Origin: Fidelibacterota bacterium
GTDB lineage: Bacteria; Pseudomonadota; Alphaproteobacteria; Rhodospirillales; Rhodospirillaceae
DNA length: 60,477 nt
Reading direction: 5' to 3'
Assembly (NCBI GenBank): GCA_947476065.1
Contig: CANJPG010000012.1
Coordinates: forward strand, 1 to 60,477
Position 1 is the stretch's first letter; every line of letters begins with the position of its first letter. Both the position numbers and the translations under genes were made by a program. The notes below the pieces were generated by a model. The model saw nothing but the letters and a program-made list of their open reading frames with translations. It did not search any database and had not been told where the DNA came from. Positions 38,415-48,900 of this stretch are shown here, piece by piece.

Positions 38415-39681
38415 CGTCTTCCTTCACGCCCCTCAGTAATATCAAGCCAACCGCCAGAAAAATCAGCACCGTCGACATGCCGAGGCGGTAGCTGCCCGTT
38501 GCCAGCGTCACCCAGCCGACGAGCGCGGGGCCTGCGAAGGCGGTAACTTTTCCCGACAACGCGAACAGGCCGAACATCTCGCCGCGCATAGCGGGCGGCG
38601 ACAGGCGCGCCATCAAGGTGCGGCTGGCCGCCTGGACGGGTCCGAAGAAGGTGCTCATGGCCAAGGCAGCGATCCAGAAGGTGTTTTTATCCTGCGCCGC
38701 CATCACCACGGCGCTGGTCGCAAGCAAAGCCACTAGACTGATGACGATGGTGGGCTTCGAGCCGATTTTATCGTCGACCCAGCCGAACAGGAACGCGCCC
38801 AGGCCGGCGGTGACGTTCAGGCTGATGCCCAACATAATGATCTCTTCGGTCTTCATGCCGAAAGTGATGCCGGCGTAAACGCCGCCCAGAGCAAACACGG
38901 TATGCACGCCGTCGGAATAGATCATGGCGGCGATGAGGTAGCGAAAGACATTGGCGTGGTTGCGCGCGTTGCGCAGTGAAACGACAAGCTGGTTCAGGCC
39001 CTGACGCACTGCGAGGCCCATGGGAATGCCCGGCGCGTCGGGCTCTTTTACGAATAGGAATAGCGGCAGCGCGAAGATGGCGAACCAGCCGGCTACCAAG
39101 AGAGATGTGGCGCGCACATGTTCGGCTTGGCTTTTATCGAGGCCAAAGGGTGCAGGATCCGCCTGCACCAAACCAAACAACGCGAGTGCCAAACATAAGA
39201 GCCCGCCGGCATAACCAACGCCCCAGGCCCAGCCCGAGATGCGGCCCATGGTTTCAGGCGTCGCCACCGTCGGCAGCAGCGCGTTGTAGAACAGCATGCC
39301 GATCTCAAATCCGATAGTGGCGACGACCACCCAGGTCAGGGCCCAGGGTGCGTCCTCGGGATTGGGCCGCACGTACCACAGCAGCGCCGTAGCGACGATG
39401 CAGATCAAGGAGATCACCAGCACCCATATCTTGCGTCTGCCCGTCTGGTCGGCGATGGCGCCGAAGATGGGGCTCAGCACGGCAATGATGATGCCTGCGA
39501 GGGCCATCGCGAAACTCCACTGCGCGCCGCCGGTGGTGGGATCGGCGGCGACGGCCGTGGTGAAATAGGTCGCGAAGACGAAAGTGACGACGATGGTGGT
39601 GAAGGCCGAATTGGCGAAGTCGTACAGGCAGAAGGCAACGATGGCCTTCAGATCGCGCGGGACTGCGGGGGCTTCGCTCAT
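38386..39681 (-). CDS. UMF1-type MFS transporter
   Basis: 431 residues, about 12 membrane helices. The start [23 protein letters not shown] and [14 protein letters not shown] are characteristic of the UMF1/Atg22-like branch of the major facilitator superfamily. Substrate unknown; Atg22 in yeast exports vacuolar amino acids, but that does not transfer safely. It is third in a minus-strand series after the aminotransferase and oxidoreductase genes (19-bp gap) and overlaps the end of purH by 29 bp. Confidence 0.85.
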   Translation of the reverse strand: MSEAPAVPRDLKAIVAFCLYDFANSAFTTIVVTFVFATYFTTAVAADPTTGGAQWSFAMALAGIIIAVLSPIFGAIADQTGRRKIWVLVISLICIVATALLWYVRPNPEDAPWALTWVVVATIGFEIGMLFYNALLPTVATPETMGRISGWAWGVGYAGGLLCLALALFGLVQADPAPFGLDKSQAEHVRATSLLVAGWFAIFALPLFLFVKEPDAPGIPMGLAVRQGLNQLVVSLRNARNHANVFRYLIAAMIYSDGVHTVFALGGVYAGITFGMKTEEIIMLGISLNVTAGLGAFLFGWVDDKIGSKPTIVISLVALLATSAVVMAAQDKNTFWIAALAMSTFFGPVQAASRTLMARLSPPAMRGEMFGLFALSGKVTAFAGPALVGWVTLATGSYRLGMSTVLIFLAVGLILLRGVKEDASAGSDASP

Positions 39682-39700
39682 GAAGCGATCCTAGCCGATT

Positions 39701-40594
39701 TTAGACTTGCAGGCCTAACGCCGCCTCGATGCGCCAGGCGAGCTTCATAACCTCGAGGGCGGCTTCGCCGGTGACGCGCGGCAAGCTTTTGGCGGCAATA
39801 GAGCCCATGAAATGCTTGAGCTGCGCGCCCAGCGCATCACCCGCGAATACTTCGGCGGGCTGGCCGCGAGCCGTAAGGCTGCGGGTGAGATAGTCCAGGT
39901 GATAGCGGCCATGCACGGTGTCGATGGCAAGATCGCGGATGCGTTCCGATGAGGTGCGGCTAGCGGTCAAGGTGGCAACGGCGCCGTCGGCAAAGGTCAG
40001 TTTCGCCTCGGCGTGATCGCGCCCGCCGTTGGCCTCGACGCCGGTCACCGCGACAGGCTTCAACGCCAAGATCGCATCAAGGTCGTGCACCATCAGGTCG
40101 GCGACAACGCTGACATCGGTGATGCGCGCGCTGGCCGGACCCATGCGTCGGGCGGTCAGCGCGGTCATGTGGGCCGGATTGATGGCATGGCCTGCAAGGG
40201 CTTCCATGGCGGGATTGAACCGCTCGATATGGCCGACCTGCAGCACCGCACCCCCGATGGCGGCGGCCTCGATCAGGCGGCGGCATTCGGACTCGTTCGA
40301 CGCGAAAGGCTTTTCCACCAGGCAATGCACGCCGTCCTGCAGCAGCGGAAAGGCCATGATGCCGTGGACTGCGGTCGGCACCGCGATCACGGCGGCATCG
40401 AGGTCGTGCAAATTGGTCAGCACGTCGACGCCGAATTCACCGGCGATGTCGCGGGCCTGCTGGGTGTTGACGTCGGCAATGCCGGCGATCTCGATGCCCA
40501 TCAGCTTGGCGACACGCAGGTGGTTGCGCCCCATCACGCCGGCGCCAATGATGGCCAGGCGGACGGGCGGGGCTCCCGAAACGGATTTCAGCAC
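39701..40594 (-). CDS. Gfo/Idh/MocA-family oxidoreductase
   Basis: 297 residues from GTG 40594, directly following the aminotransferase stop. Rossmann motif AIIGAGVMGRNHLRVAKL at residue ~13, and the family Lys motif VEKPFASNESE (~residue 92). Family members oxidise or reduce sugars and sugar nucleotides with NAD(P). Coupled to a DegT aminotransferase, a 3-keto- or 2,3-diamino-sugar route like WlbA/WlbC is plausible, but the acyltransferase of such routes is missing here. Confidence 0.85.
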   Translation of the reverse strand: MLKSVSGAPPVRLAIIGAGVMGRNHLRVAKLMGIEIAGIADVNTQQARDIAGEFGVDVLTNLHDLDAAVIAVPTAVHGIMAFPLLQDGVHCLVEKPFASNESECRRLIEAAAIGGAVLQVGHIERFNPAMEALAGHAINPAHMTALTARRMGPASARITDVSVVADLMVHDLDAILALKPVAVTGVEANGGRDHAEAKLTFADGAVATLTASRTSSERIRDLAIDTVHGRYHLDYLTRSLTARGQPAEVFAGDALGAQLKHFMGSIAAKSLPRVTGEAALEVMKLAWRIEAALGLQV

Positions 40595-41746
40595 TTAAAC
40601 CAGCGCGGCGCGCACGGCGGCAATGACGCGGCCCTGCGCGTCGGCCGTGAGATACGGATGCATGGGCAGGCTGATGACATCCTGAGCCAGGCGTTCAGTT
40701 ACGGGCAAGCCGCCGCTGGCCACCGGGAAGCCGCGATAGGGCGGCTGGGTGTGGATGGGCTTGGGGTAGAAGATCGCCGTCGGGATCTGATGGGCCTTCA
40801 AGGTGGCGGCGATCCGGTCGCGGCGCGGCGAGGTGATGGTGTACTGGGCCCAGACCGAGCTGCAGCCGTCGCGCACCACAGGCACGGTCACAACGTCTCG
40901 CAAGCCTGCAGCATAGCGGTCGGCGATCACATTGCGCGCAGCACATTCCTCGTCGAAGATCGCGAGCTTTTCCAGAAGCACCGCCGCCTGGATCGAGTCA
41001 AAGCGCCCGGTCAGGCCGATGCGCACGTTCTCATTGCGGTCGTGACCCTGGCCATGTACGCGCACTTGGCGCAATTTCTTGGCGGTCTCGTCGTCGTCGG
41101 TGAAGATCGCGCCGCCGTCGCCGTAGCAGCCCAAGGGCTTCGACGGATAGAAGCTGGTGGCGGTGATGTCGGCGCAAGTACCCAGTGCCCGGCCCTTATA
41201 ATGAGCGCCGAAGCTTTGCGCGGCGTCGCCCAAGACCCACATGCCGTGGGCCTTGGCGATGGCGTTGATGGCGTCGTAATCAGCGGGCTGTCCGAACAGA
41301 TCAACGGGAATGACACTGGCTAGACGCAGACCCGTTTGCTTGGCGACGGCGATGGCGCGCTCAAGGCTCGCGGGATCCAGATCGAAGGTGTCGGGCAGCA
41401 CGTCGACGAAGATGGGCGTCGCGCCGAGAATGGCCGGGGCCTCGGCGGTGGCGGTAAAGGTAAAGGACGGCAGGAAGACTGCGTCGCCGCGTCCGACCTC
41501 GTAGGCCATCAGCGCCATGACGATGGCGGTGGTGCCGCTCGAGCAGCTAATGACATGCTTGGCGCCGCAGCGGGCCGCTAGCTTGCGTTCCGCCTCGGCC
41601 ACTTCAGGTCCCATGATGAAGCCGCCGTGGGCCAGCACGCGCGCGATGGCGGCGTCCATGCGCGCGCCGATGCGCGCCCGCTGCGCCTGCAGGTCGATGA
41701 ACGCGACCGCGGAGAGGTCGCTTGGGGCCGTCGCTGTATCACGCAT
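40595..41746 (-). CDS. DegT/DnrJ/EryC1/StrS family sugar aminotransferase
   Basis: 383 residues, PLP-dependent fold type I. The catalytic Lys is in TSFYPSKPLGCYGDGGAIF (~residue 194); HVISCSSGTTAIVMALMA and WVLGDAAQSFGAHYKG, with the PLP-binding Asp, also fit. It transfers an amino group to a keto-sugar nucleotide for glycan or secondary metabolite synthesis. It heads a minus-strand operon with the Gfo/Idh/MocA gene. ATG 41746 is used; the 321-bp divergent spacer to the ABC exporter is upstream. Confidence 0.9.
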   Translation of the reverse strand: MRDTATAPSDLSAVAFIDLQAQRARIGARMDAAIARVLAHGGFIMGPEVAEAERKLAARCGAKHVISCSSGTTAIVMALMAYEVGRGDAVFLPSFTFTATAEAPAILGATPIFVDVLPDTFDLDPASLERAIAVAKQTGLRLASVIPVDLFGQPADYDAINAIAKAHGMWVLGDAAQSFGAHYKGRALGTCADITATSFYPSKPLGCYGDGGAIFTDDDETAKKLRQVRVHGQGHDRNENVRIGLTGRFDSIQAAVLLEKLAIFDEECAARNVIADRYAAGLRDVVTVPVVRDGCSSVWAQYTITSPRRDRIAATLKAHQIPTAIFYPKPIHTQPPYRGFPVASGGLPVTERLAQDVISLPMHPYLTADAQGRVIAAVRAALV

Positions 41747-42067
41747 GCGAAGAGAGATCCTGATGGCCGGCCGTACATGCCGGAACGATGGAAGGGGCTG
41801 AAAAAATGGAAGTGAAGCTGTCCGTTGCCCGGTCTAAGTGAGGTCTAAACCTACCTTCCCCGAACCTAAACCCTGGTTACAACGCTTGCAAATGGAATGG
41901 GTTGCGGGTGCAGGGAGCTAGGGGGGACCGACGCCGGATCCACCCGGCACCGTTTCGCCCGGGCCACAGGGCGGACCGGGCGGGGGCCTCGCCTGGACAA
42001 GCACCGGAGTGCGGCGTTAAGTGTCTGGTGTTGCTCTATTCACTCTGCCTCTTTTGATGGCTGGCCC
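41747..42067. promoter_or_regulatory. 321-bp divergent spacer before the MsbA-like gene
   Basis: No coding gene is convincing. It has GGTCTAA twice (around 41833 and 41842), a C-rich tract, TTGCAA near 41886, and from about 41930 a very GC-rich stretch with a perfect 7-bp stem CGCCCGG (41956-41962) / CCGGGCG (41976-41982). It may hold two promoters and a structured leader of the exporter gene; no known RNA family was recognised. Confidence 0.4.
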
Positions 42068-43861
42068 ATGGCTGCGTCCGACCCCTCGATAGGCGTTCTT
42101 TCAGAAGGCCCGGCATCAACCGGCGTCCTCTACCGCCGCCTTTTGCGGGAAGCGGTGGCGCCCTATGTGGGGCGATTCATGTTGGCGGGGCTGTGCATGG
42201 TGGCCGTGGCGTTATCGACCGCGGCTTTGGCGTGGCTGATGGACCCGGTGGTCAATCGCGTCTTTGTCGAGCGCCGCGCCGACCTGCTCTGGCCCGTGGG
42301 CCTGGCCGTATTTGCGACCTTCGCCGTCAAAGGCATCGGGGCCTACGGTCAAAGCATCATCATGACCCGGGTCGGCCAGACCGTCCTGACCGATCTGCAG
42401 AACCGGCTGTTCCGGCATTTGCTGCAGATGGACCTCGGCTTCTTCGCTGCCCACCGCACCGGCACGCTGATCTCGCGCCTGACCACCGACATCGCCGCCA
42501 TGCGTATGGCGGTCTCGACCGCGCTGACCGGCCTGGGGCGCGAGGCGCTGTCCATCGTGTTCCTGGTGGCGGTGATGTTCTATCAGGACTGGCTGCTGGC
42601 TTCGGTGGCTTTCGTGGCCTTTCCCGCGACGGTGATTCCCATCGCCACCCTGGGGCGGCGTCTGCGGCGTGTCACCGCCAACACCCAGGCCCAGACCGGC
42701 GCCTTCATGACCCTGGTGGAGCAAAGCCTCTCGGGCATCAGGTTGGTCAAAGCCTACCGCATGGAAACCTACGAGGCCGACCGGGCCCAGGTGCTGACCA
42801 CAACCATCCGCAACACCGTCATCAAGGCCGAGCGCGTCAAGGCACTGGCGAGCCCGCTGATGGAAACCTTGGGCGGTGTCGCGGTGACCATCGTCATCGT
42901 CTACGGCGGTTGGCGGGTGATCAACGGCGACACCTCAGCGGGCGCTTTTTTCTCGTTCATCACCGCGCTGCTGTCGGCTTATCGCCCGATGAAGGCCCTT
43001 GCGAACGCCAATGCCAGCGTCAACGAAGGCCTGGCCGGAGCGCAGCGTCTGTTCGCGGTGCTCGATACGGCGCCGGCCATGGCCGAAAAGCCGGACGCAT
43101 CGGCATTGCAGGTTACCCGCGGCGAAGTGCGCTTCGAGGACGTCGCCTTCTCCTACGGCGGTGCGCTGGAAGCCTTGAAAGGCGTCGCCTTCACCGCACC
43201 CGCCGGCAGGACCACAGCCCTGGTGGGGCCCTCGGGGGCCGGCAAAACCACCATCCTCAATCTCATTCCCCGGTTCTACGACGTCAGCGCCGGCGCCATC
43301 CTGATCGACGGCACCAATATCGCCGACGTTACGCTGGCCTCGCTGCGTGACGCTATCGCCCTGGTCAGCCAGGACGTGGTGCTGTTCGACGACAGCATCC
43401 GCGCCAATATCCGCTATGGCCGACCAAACGCATCGGACGCCGAGGTGGAAGAAGCCGCCCGCACCGCCGGCGCCCACGACTTCATCCAGGCGTTATCCGA
43501 GGGCTACGCCACCATGGTCGGCGAACGCGGGCAGACTCTGTCGGGCGGCCAGCGCCAGCGCATTGCCATTGCCCGCGCCGTGTTGAAAAATGCGCCGATC
43601 CTGCTACTCGATGAAGCCACCAGTGCGCTGGACGCGGAAACCGAACGTCAGGTGCAGGCCGCGCTGGAACGCTTGAAGCAGGGACGCACGACATTGGTCA
43701 TCGCACACAGACTATCAACCGTGGCCTCGGCCGATCAGATCTGTGTGATCGATCAGGGCCGCGTGGTCGAGACTGGCGACCACGGCGCGCTGATCGCCAG
43801 GGACGGCACATATGCCCGGCTGCATGCGCTACAGTTCTCCTCCGGCATCGCGGCGGACTAG
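42068..43861 (+). CDS. MsbA-like ABC exporter (membrane plus ATPase)
   Basis: 597 residues from ATG 42068; a longer 5' frame from 41897 lacks membrane character. Six helices (~30-310) are followed by the ATPase: Walker A VGPSGAGKTTILNL (~residue 390), signature TLSGGQRQRIAIARAV, Walker B ILLLDEATSALDAETE and the switch His in IAHRLSTV. The DLGFFAAHRTGTLISRLTTD segment is typical of MsbA. It probably flips lipid A or another lipid-linked glycan. The GT41 gene starts 5 bp after its stop, so the two are one operon. Confidence 0.9.
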   Translation: MAASDPSIGVLSEGPASTGVLYRRLLREAVAPYVGRFMLAGLCMVAVALSTAALAWLMDPVVNRVFVERRADLLWPVGLAVFATFAVKGIGAYGQSIIMTRVGQTVLTDLQNRLFRHLLQMDLGFFAAHRTGTLISRLTTDIAAMRMAVSTALTGLGREALSIVFLVAVMFYQDWLLASVAFVAFPATVIPIATLGRRLRRVTANTQAQTGAFMTLVEQSLSGIRLVKAYRMETYEADRAQVLTTTIRNTVIKAERVKALASPLMETLGGVAVTIVIVYGGWRVINGDTSAGAFFSFITALLSAYRPMKALANANASVNEGLAGAQRLFAVLDTAPAMAEKPDASALQVTRGEVRFEDVAFSYGGALEALKGVAFTAPAGRTTALVGPSGAGKTTILNLIPRFYDVSAGAILIDGTNIADVTLASLRDAIALVSQDVVLFDDSIRANIRYGRPNASDAEVEEAARTAGAHDFIQALSEGYATMVGERGQTLSGGQRQRIAIARAVLKNAPILLLDEATSALDAETERQVQAALERLKQGRTTLVIAHRLSTVASADQICVIDQGRVVETGDHGALIARDGTYARLHALQFSSGIAAD

Positions 43862-43866
43862 GATCT

Positions 43867-45921
43867 ATGGTGCCCACTTTCGATCAAGCCGTCGCGCGCT
43901 ACCAGGCCGGCGACCGAGCCGCCGCCAAGGCGGAAGCCCAGGGCATCCTCGCGCGGGCGCCGAAAAACGCCGACGCCTTCAACCTGCTGGCGGTCATCGC
44001 CCAGGACGAAGGCATGCAGGCGGAAGCCGAAGCCTTCGCGCGCAAAGCCGTGAAGGTTGCGCCCGACAATCCACTTTACCTCAACACGCTGGGCAACGGA
44101 CTTCTCGCCCAGGGCCGCAGCGCCGAAGCGGTGGAGGCCCTGAAGCTTGCCCATGCCGCGGCCCCCGACCAGGCCGACATCCTGTTCAACTTGGGCAACG
44201 CCCAGCGCCAGGCCGGCATGTACGACGCCGCGACGCAAAGTTTTCGCCGCACCACCGAACTGCGCCCCGGCCATATCGGCGCTTACAACAATCTCGCACT
44301 GATGCTGAAGTCCATCGGCGATCCCGAAAGTGCGGCGACGGTGCTGATCGAAGCGGTCGGCTATGCCCCCAAATCTGCCGAGCTGCGCTTCAACCTCGGC
44401 AATGCGTTACATGCCGCCGGGCGGCTGGGTGCTGCGGAAGCCGCCTACCGCAAAGCCATCGAGCTTTCCCCGCGCCACGCCGAAGCCTACGTCAACCTGG
44501 GCGTCGTGCTGGAAGAGGGCGGCCTCAAGGACAAAGCCGAAGCGGCCTTCCGCCAGGCGATCGCAATCAATCCCAATCTGGCGCCGGCCTATGTGGGCCT
44601 TGCCGATCTGGTGGACGACGGCAGCTTGGATGCCGTGGCCCACCGCCGCGCGGTGCTGGCCTTGAAACCCGATCTGGCCGCCATCCGCTCGAGCCTGCTG
44701 ATGTGCATGCATTACGCGCCCTATGTGACGCGGCAGGACCTGTTCCTTGCGCATAGGGAGTTCGGCCTGCTGCACAAAAATCCGGCGGCGCCGGTATTCA
44801 ATCCCAAACACGATTTGTCGCCGAGCAAGCGCCTCAAGATCGGTTTTGTCTCGGGCGACTTCCGTTTCCACGCCATGCTGTTTTTCGCCCTGCCGCTGAT
44901 CGAGGCGCGCGACAAAAGTGCCTTCGAGGTTTTCTGCTACTCCACCACCGCCAAGATTGATCCCTATACACCCGACTTCCGGGCCGCCGCCGACCAGTGG
45001 CGCGATGTGCGCGCGCTATCGACCGACGATCTCGCCCAGCTCATCGTGCATGACGGCATTGATATCCTCATCGACCTTTCGGGCCACGCGCCCCACAACC
45101 GTCTACCGGTCTTCGCCGCCAAGCCGGCGCCCCTGCAGGTAGCCTGGGGCGACTACGTCGATACACGCGGGCTCGATACCATCGACGTGCTGCTGGGCGA
45201 TGCGATTCATACGCCCGAAAGTGAAGACGCGTTATTCACCGAGCGTCTCGTGCGTTTCGCGCCGGACTATGTTTGCTATCGTCCGCCGGGTTATGCGCCG
45301 CCGGTCGCCGAAGCGCCGTGCCTGGCCAAAGGCTACGCCACCTTCGGCACCTTCAGCGAGGTCACCAAGATCGGTCCGGCCTCGGTCTTGCAATGGGCGG
45401 CGGTGCTGAAAGCCGTGCCCGGATCGAAATTTTTGCTGAACGGGTATCTTCTGGCCGACGCCGCGCGCCAGGGGCGTATCGTCAGCGCTTTCATGGACCA
45501 GGGCATCTTGGCCGACCGGCTGGTGTTCAAGAACGGCGGCCTGCACGCGGCTTTCCTCGCGCAATATGCCGAGGTGGATGTCATCCTCGACACGGCACCC
45601 TATTCGGGCGGACTGACGACCTGCGAGGCGCTGCTGATGGGTGTGCCGGTGCTGACCGTTGCGGGCGACAGATTCTGCAGCCGCCACGCCACGGCCCATC
45701 TGACCAACGGCGGCTATCCGGAGGGTGTCGCGTCTTCCACCTCCGACCTCGTCGCCAAGGCCAAGGCGCTCGCTGCCGATTCCAAAGGGCTCAGCACCCT
45801 GCGCCACAAATTGCGCAGCGTGTTCCAGGCGTCACGGGTCTGCGACGTGAACGCCTTCGCCGCCGACTTCTACGGCGCGCTGCGCAAAGAGTGGAAAGCA
45901 CTCAGCAAGAGGACGACCTAG
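43867..45921 (+). CDS. TPR protein with GT41 (O-GlcNAc-transferase-like) domain
   Basis: 684 residues. Residues ~1-290 are about eight TPR units (for example NAEAYVNLGVVLEEGGLKDK after PRHAEA). Residues ~320-675 are the GT41 domain: KIGFVSGDFRFHAMLFFALP, DLSGHAPHNRLPVFAAKPAP, YATFGTFSEVTKIGPASVLQ, and LDTAPYSGGLTTCEALLMGVPV. GT41 enzymes transfer a sugar from a nucleotide donor to Ser/Thr or glycans; in bacteria some modify flagellins or adhesins. The tryptophan-glycine WGDYVDTRGL replaces the more usual WLGYPNT. It is transcribed with the MsbA-like exporter, which suggests a glycan role. Acceptor and donor are unknown. Confidence 0.88.
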   Translation: MVPTFDQAVARYQAGDRAAAKAEAQGILARAPKNADAFNLLAVIAQDEGMQAEAEAFARKAVKVAPDNPLYLNTLGNGLLAQGRSAEAVEALKLAHAAAPDQADILFNLGNAQRQAGMYDAATQSFRRTTELRPGHIGAYNNLALMLKSIGDPESAATVLIEAVGYAPKSAELRFNLGNALHAAGRLGAAEAAYRKAIELSPRHAEAYVNLGVVLEEGGLKDKAEAAFRQAIAINPNLAPAYVGLADLVDDGSLDAVAHRRAVLALKPDLAAIRSSLLMCMHYAPYVTRQDLFLAHREFGLLHKNPAAPVFNPKHDLSPSKRLKIGFVSGDFRFHAMLFFALPLIEARDKSAFEVFCYSTTAKIDPYTPDFRAAADQWRDVRALSTDDLAQLIVHDGIDILIDLSGHAPHNRLPVFAAKPAPLQVAWGDYVDTRGLDTIDVLLGDAIHTPESEDALFTERLVRFAPDYVCYRPPGYAPPVAEAPCLAKGYATFGTFSEVTKIGPASVLQWAAVLKAVPGSKFLLNGYLLADAARQGRIVSAFMDQGILADRLVFKNGGLHAAFLAQYAEVDVILDTAPYSGGLTTCEALLMGVPVLTVAGDRFCSRHATAHLTNGGYPEGVASSTSDLVAKAKALAADSKGLSTLRHKLRSVFQASRVCDVNAFAADFYGALRKEWKALSKRTT

Positions 45922-45980
45922 CCAGTTGTCGTCCGCTGCGCGGCCGCTTAAATTTTGACGACTAGCTTTAGCCAGTTGTC
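45911..45980. repeat. Stop-codon repeat and hairpin between two convergent genes
   Basis: TAGCCAGTTGTC is repeated exactly at 45919-45930 and 45969-45980, each preceded by GACGAC within a few bases. The first copy carries the GT41 stop, the second the minus-strand stop of the glutamate dehydrogenase. GGACGAC (45911-45917) and GTCGTCC (45928-45934) form a 7-bp stem, a possible terminator of the GT41 gene. Confidence 0.6.
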
Positions 45981-48900
45981 ATGGCGCTGAGTTGCCGATT
46001 GGCGACCGTCAACATCGACAGGCTCAAGGAATCCGCGGCGCGCACTTCGGCGAAGACCTGATCGTAACGATCGATGCGCGCCTTGTGCTGCGTCACCCAG
46101 GACTCCAGTGCCTTTTCACCGGCCAGCTTGCCTTTGGACGCGGCGATTACGCGCTGCGCGATGCCGCGCTGGTGGGCGAATAGTTCCTCGATGGCGGCCG
46201 AGACCGCCAGCTTGTCCCAATGGCTGACGGTGGCGAAACCTTCGGTGCGTGCCCGCAGCGCGCCAAGCCCGAAGCGCTCGCCGACAAGATAGTACAGCCG
46301 CGCCGCGTCGGGCACCGCCTGCTTCGAGGTCGCGGCGATGGTGGTGATGTCGTTGGCGGCTGCCAGACGATATATGGACGCCACGTCCATCGCCAGTTTC
46401 GCCGGCACGCCCTTGCTTTGGTAAAGCTCCGACTGGCGCTTGATGTAGCCGGCAACCTCGTCGGACCAGACATTGGGCAGACATTTGCGCAGCTCGTCGA
46501 CGCCCGGCTTCAGGAGCCCGATCTGCTTAGTAATGTCCATGGGCGTCGGAACATGGCGCAGCAACCACTGCACGCTGCGCTCCAGCATGCGGCTGACTTC
46601 GATCAGCATCTCCAGCTGCACGGCGGCCGGCACCTTGTTGTCCAGGGCCTCGATACCGCTCCAGATGCCACGCAGGCTGTAGGCGGTTTCGGTGACTGTA
46701 TAAGCGCGGGCCACATCCACCGGTCCGTGGCCGGTGCGCTCCATCAGCGTGGTGATGAACGAGGGGCCGACGCGGTTGATGAAATTATTTGTCACCACCG
46801 TGCCGATGATCTCGCGGCGCAGCTTATGCTTGGAAATTGCCTGGGCGTATTTCTTCTGCAAGGGCTGGGGGAAATAGGTCTGCAGGTCATCCTCGGTGGT
46901 CGGATCGTCAGGCAGATCACTGCCGATGATCTTGTCGTAGAGCCACATCTTGCCGTAGGGCAGGAACACCGCGAGCTCGGGGCGCGTCAGGCCCTGGCCG
47001 GCCGCCATGCGCTCCTGGATCTCTTCGTCGTTGGGCAGGAACTCGATGTCGCGGTTGAGCAGGCCTTCACGTTCGAAGACTTTCATGGTGCGCTGCTGGG
47101 CATCGAGCAGCTGGGGTCCGCGGACCTGCAACATGCTGATGGTCTGGCTTTGCTGGTAGTTGTCACGCAGCACCAAATTACCGACTTCATCGGTCATCTC
47201 GGCGAGCAGTTTGTTGCGCGCGGGCAAGGCCAGTTTGCCCATGCTCATCTGCACGTTCAGCAGGATTTTGATATTGACCTCATGGTCCGAACAATCGACG
47301 CCAGCCGAGTTGTCGATGGCGTCGGTGTTAAGGCGCGTGCCGTTTTTGGCCGCTTCGATGCGTCCGCGCTGGGTCATGCCGAGATTGGCACCCTCGCCGA
47401 CGACCTTGGCGCGCAGTTGGCCGCCGTTGACGCGGATGGCGTCGTTGGCTTTGTCCGAGGCTTCGGCGTGGGCTTCGCTCGAACTTTTCACATAGGTGCC
47501 GATGCCGCCGAAGAACAGAAGATCGACATTGGCCTTCAAGATCGCGTTCATGATCTCGGCGGGCGTGGCTTCGGCCTTGCTGATCTCCAGCAGCGTTTTC
47601 ATTTCCGGAGTCAGCTTGATGGTCTTGGCGCTGCGCTCGAAAACGCCGCCGCCTTTAGAAATCAGCTTGGCGTTGTAGTCGGTCCAGTTGGAGCGCGGCA
47701 GTTTGAACATGCGCTCGCGTTCGGCAAAGCTCTTGGCCGGATCGGCGGGGTTCGGGTCGATGAAGATGTGCAGGTGGTTGAAGGCGGCCAGCAGCTTGGT
47801 GTGCTTGGACATCAGCATGCCATTGCCGAACACATCACCCGACATGTCGCCAACGCCGACACATGTGAAGTCCTGCGCCTGGGTATCGACGCCCATCTCG
47901 CGGAAGTGGCGTTTAACGCATTCCCAAGCGCCGCGGGCGGTGATGCCCATGGCCTTGTGGTCATAGCCGACCGAGCCGCCCGAAGCATAGGCGTCGCCCA
48001 GCCAAAAATTGTATTCAGCCGAGACGCCGTTGGCGATGTCGGAGAAGGTGGCCGTGCCTTTGTCGGCGGCGACGACGAGATAGGGATCGTCCTCGTCTTT
48101 GCGCACCACATCGACCGGCGGCACCAGCTTGTCGTTGACGATGTTGTCGGTGATGTCGAGCAGGCCGCGCTGCAGGGTCTTGTAGCATTCGATGCCTTCG
48201 GCCTGGAACGCTTCGCGCCCGCCCGTGGTCGGCGGACGTTTTACGACAAAGCCGCCCTTGGAGCCCGTCGGCACGATGACGGCGTTTTTCACCATCTGAG
48301 CTTTAACCAGGCCCAGCACTTCCGAGCGGAAATCCTCGCGCCGGTCGGACCAGCGGATGCCGCCGCGGGCGACCTTGCCGCCGCGCAGGTGGATGGCTTC
48401 AACGCGCGGTGCGTAGACGAACACCTCCACGTTCATGCGCGGCAACGGCAAGTCTTCGATGGTGCGGCTGTTGAGCTTGTAGGAGGTATAGGTCTTGGCC
48501 TGGCCGTCGGCGCCCTTCTGGAAATAGTTGGTGCGCAGGGTCGAATCCAACAGGTTGAGATAGCGCCTGAGGATGCGGTCTTCATCGGCATTAGTGACGG
48601 CGTCGAGGGCGGCGATGATTTCGCCGCGGATGGCGGTAGCTTTCGCCGCCGACGCCTTGGCCTTGGCTCCCGTATTCAGCGCCGGATCGAAAATGACCAG
48701 GAACATCTCGACCAGCAGCTTGGCCACCTTGGGATGGGCGGCAAAGGCGTTCTCGATATAGGCCTGCGAGAACGGGAAGGCGGCCTGGCGCAGATATTTG
48801 GCATAGGCGCGCAGGATGGTGACTTCACGCCAGCCCAGGTCGGCAAGGGCCACGAGGCGGTTGAAGCCGTCGCTTTCCATCTCGCCGGCCCAAACGCGGC

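Noticed and set aside
41897-42067. N-terminal extension of the MsbA-like gene
   Set aside because: Not hydrophobic, not similar to MsbA starts; ATG 42068 fits.
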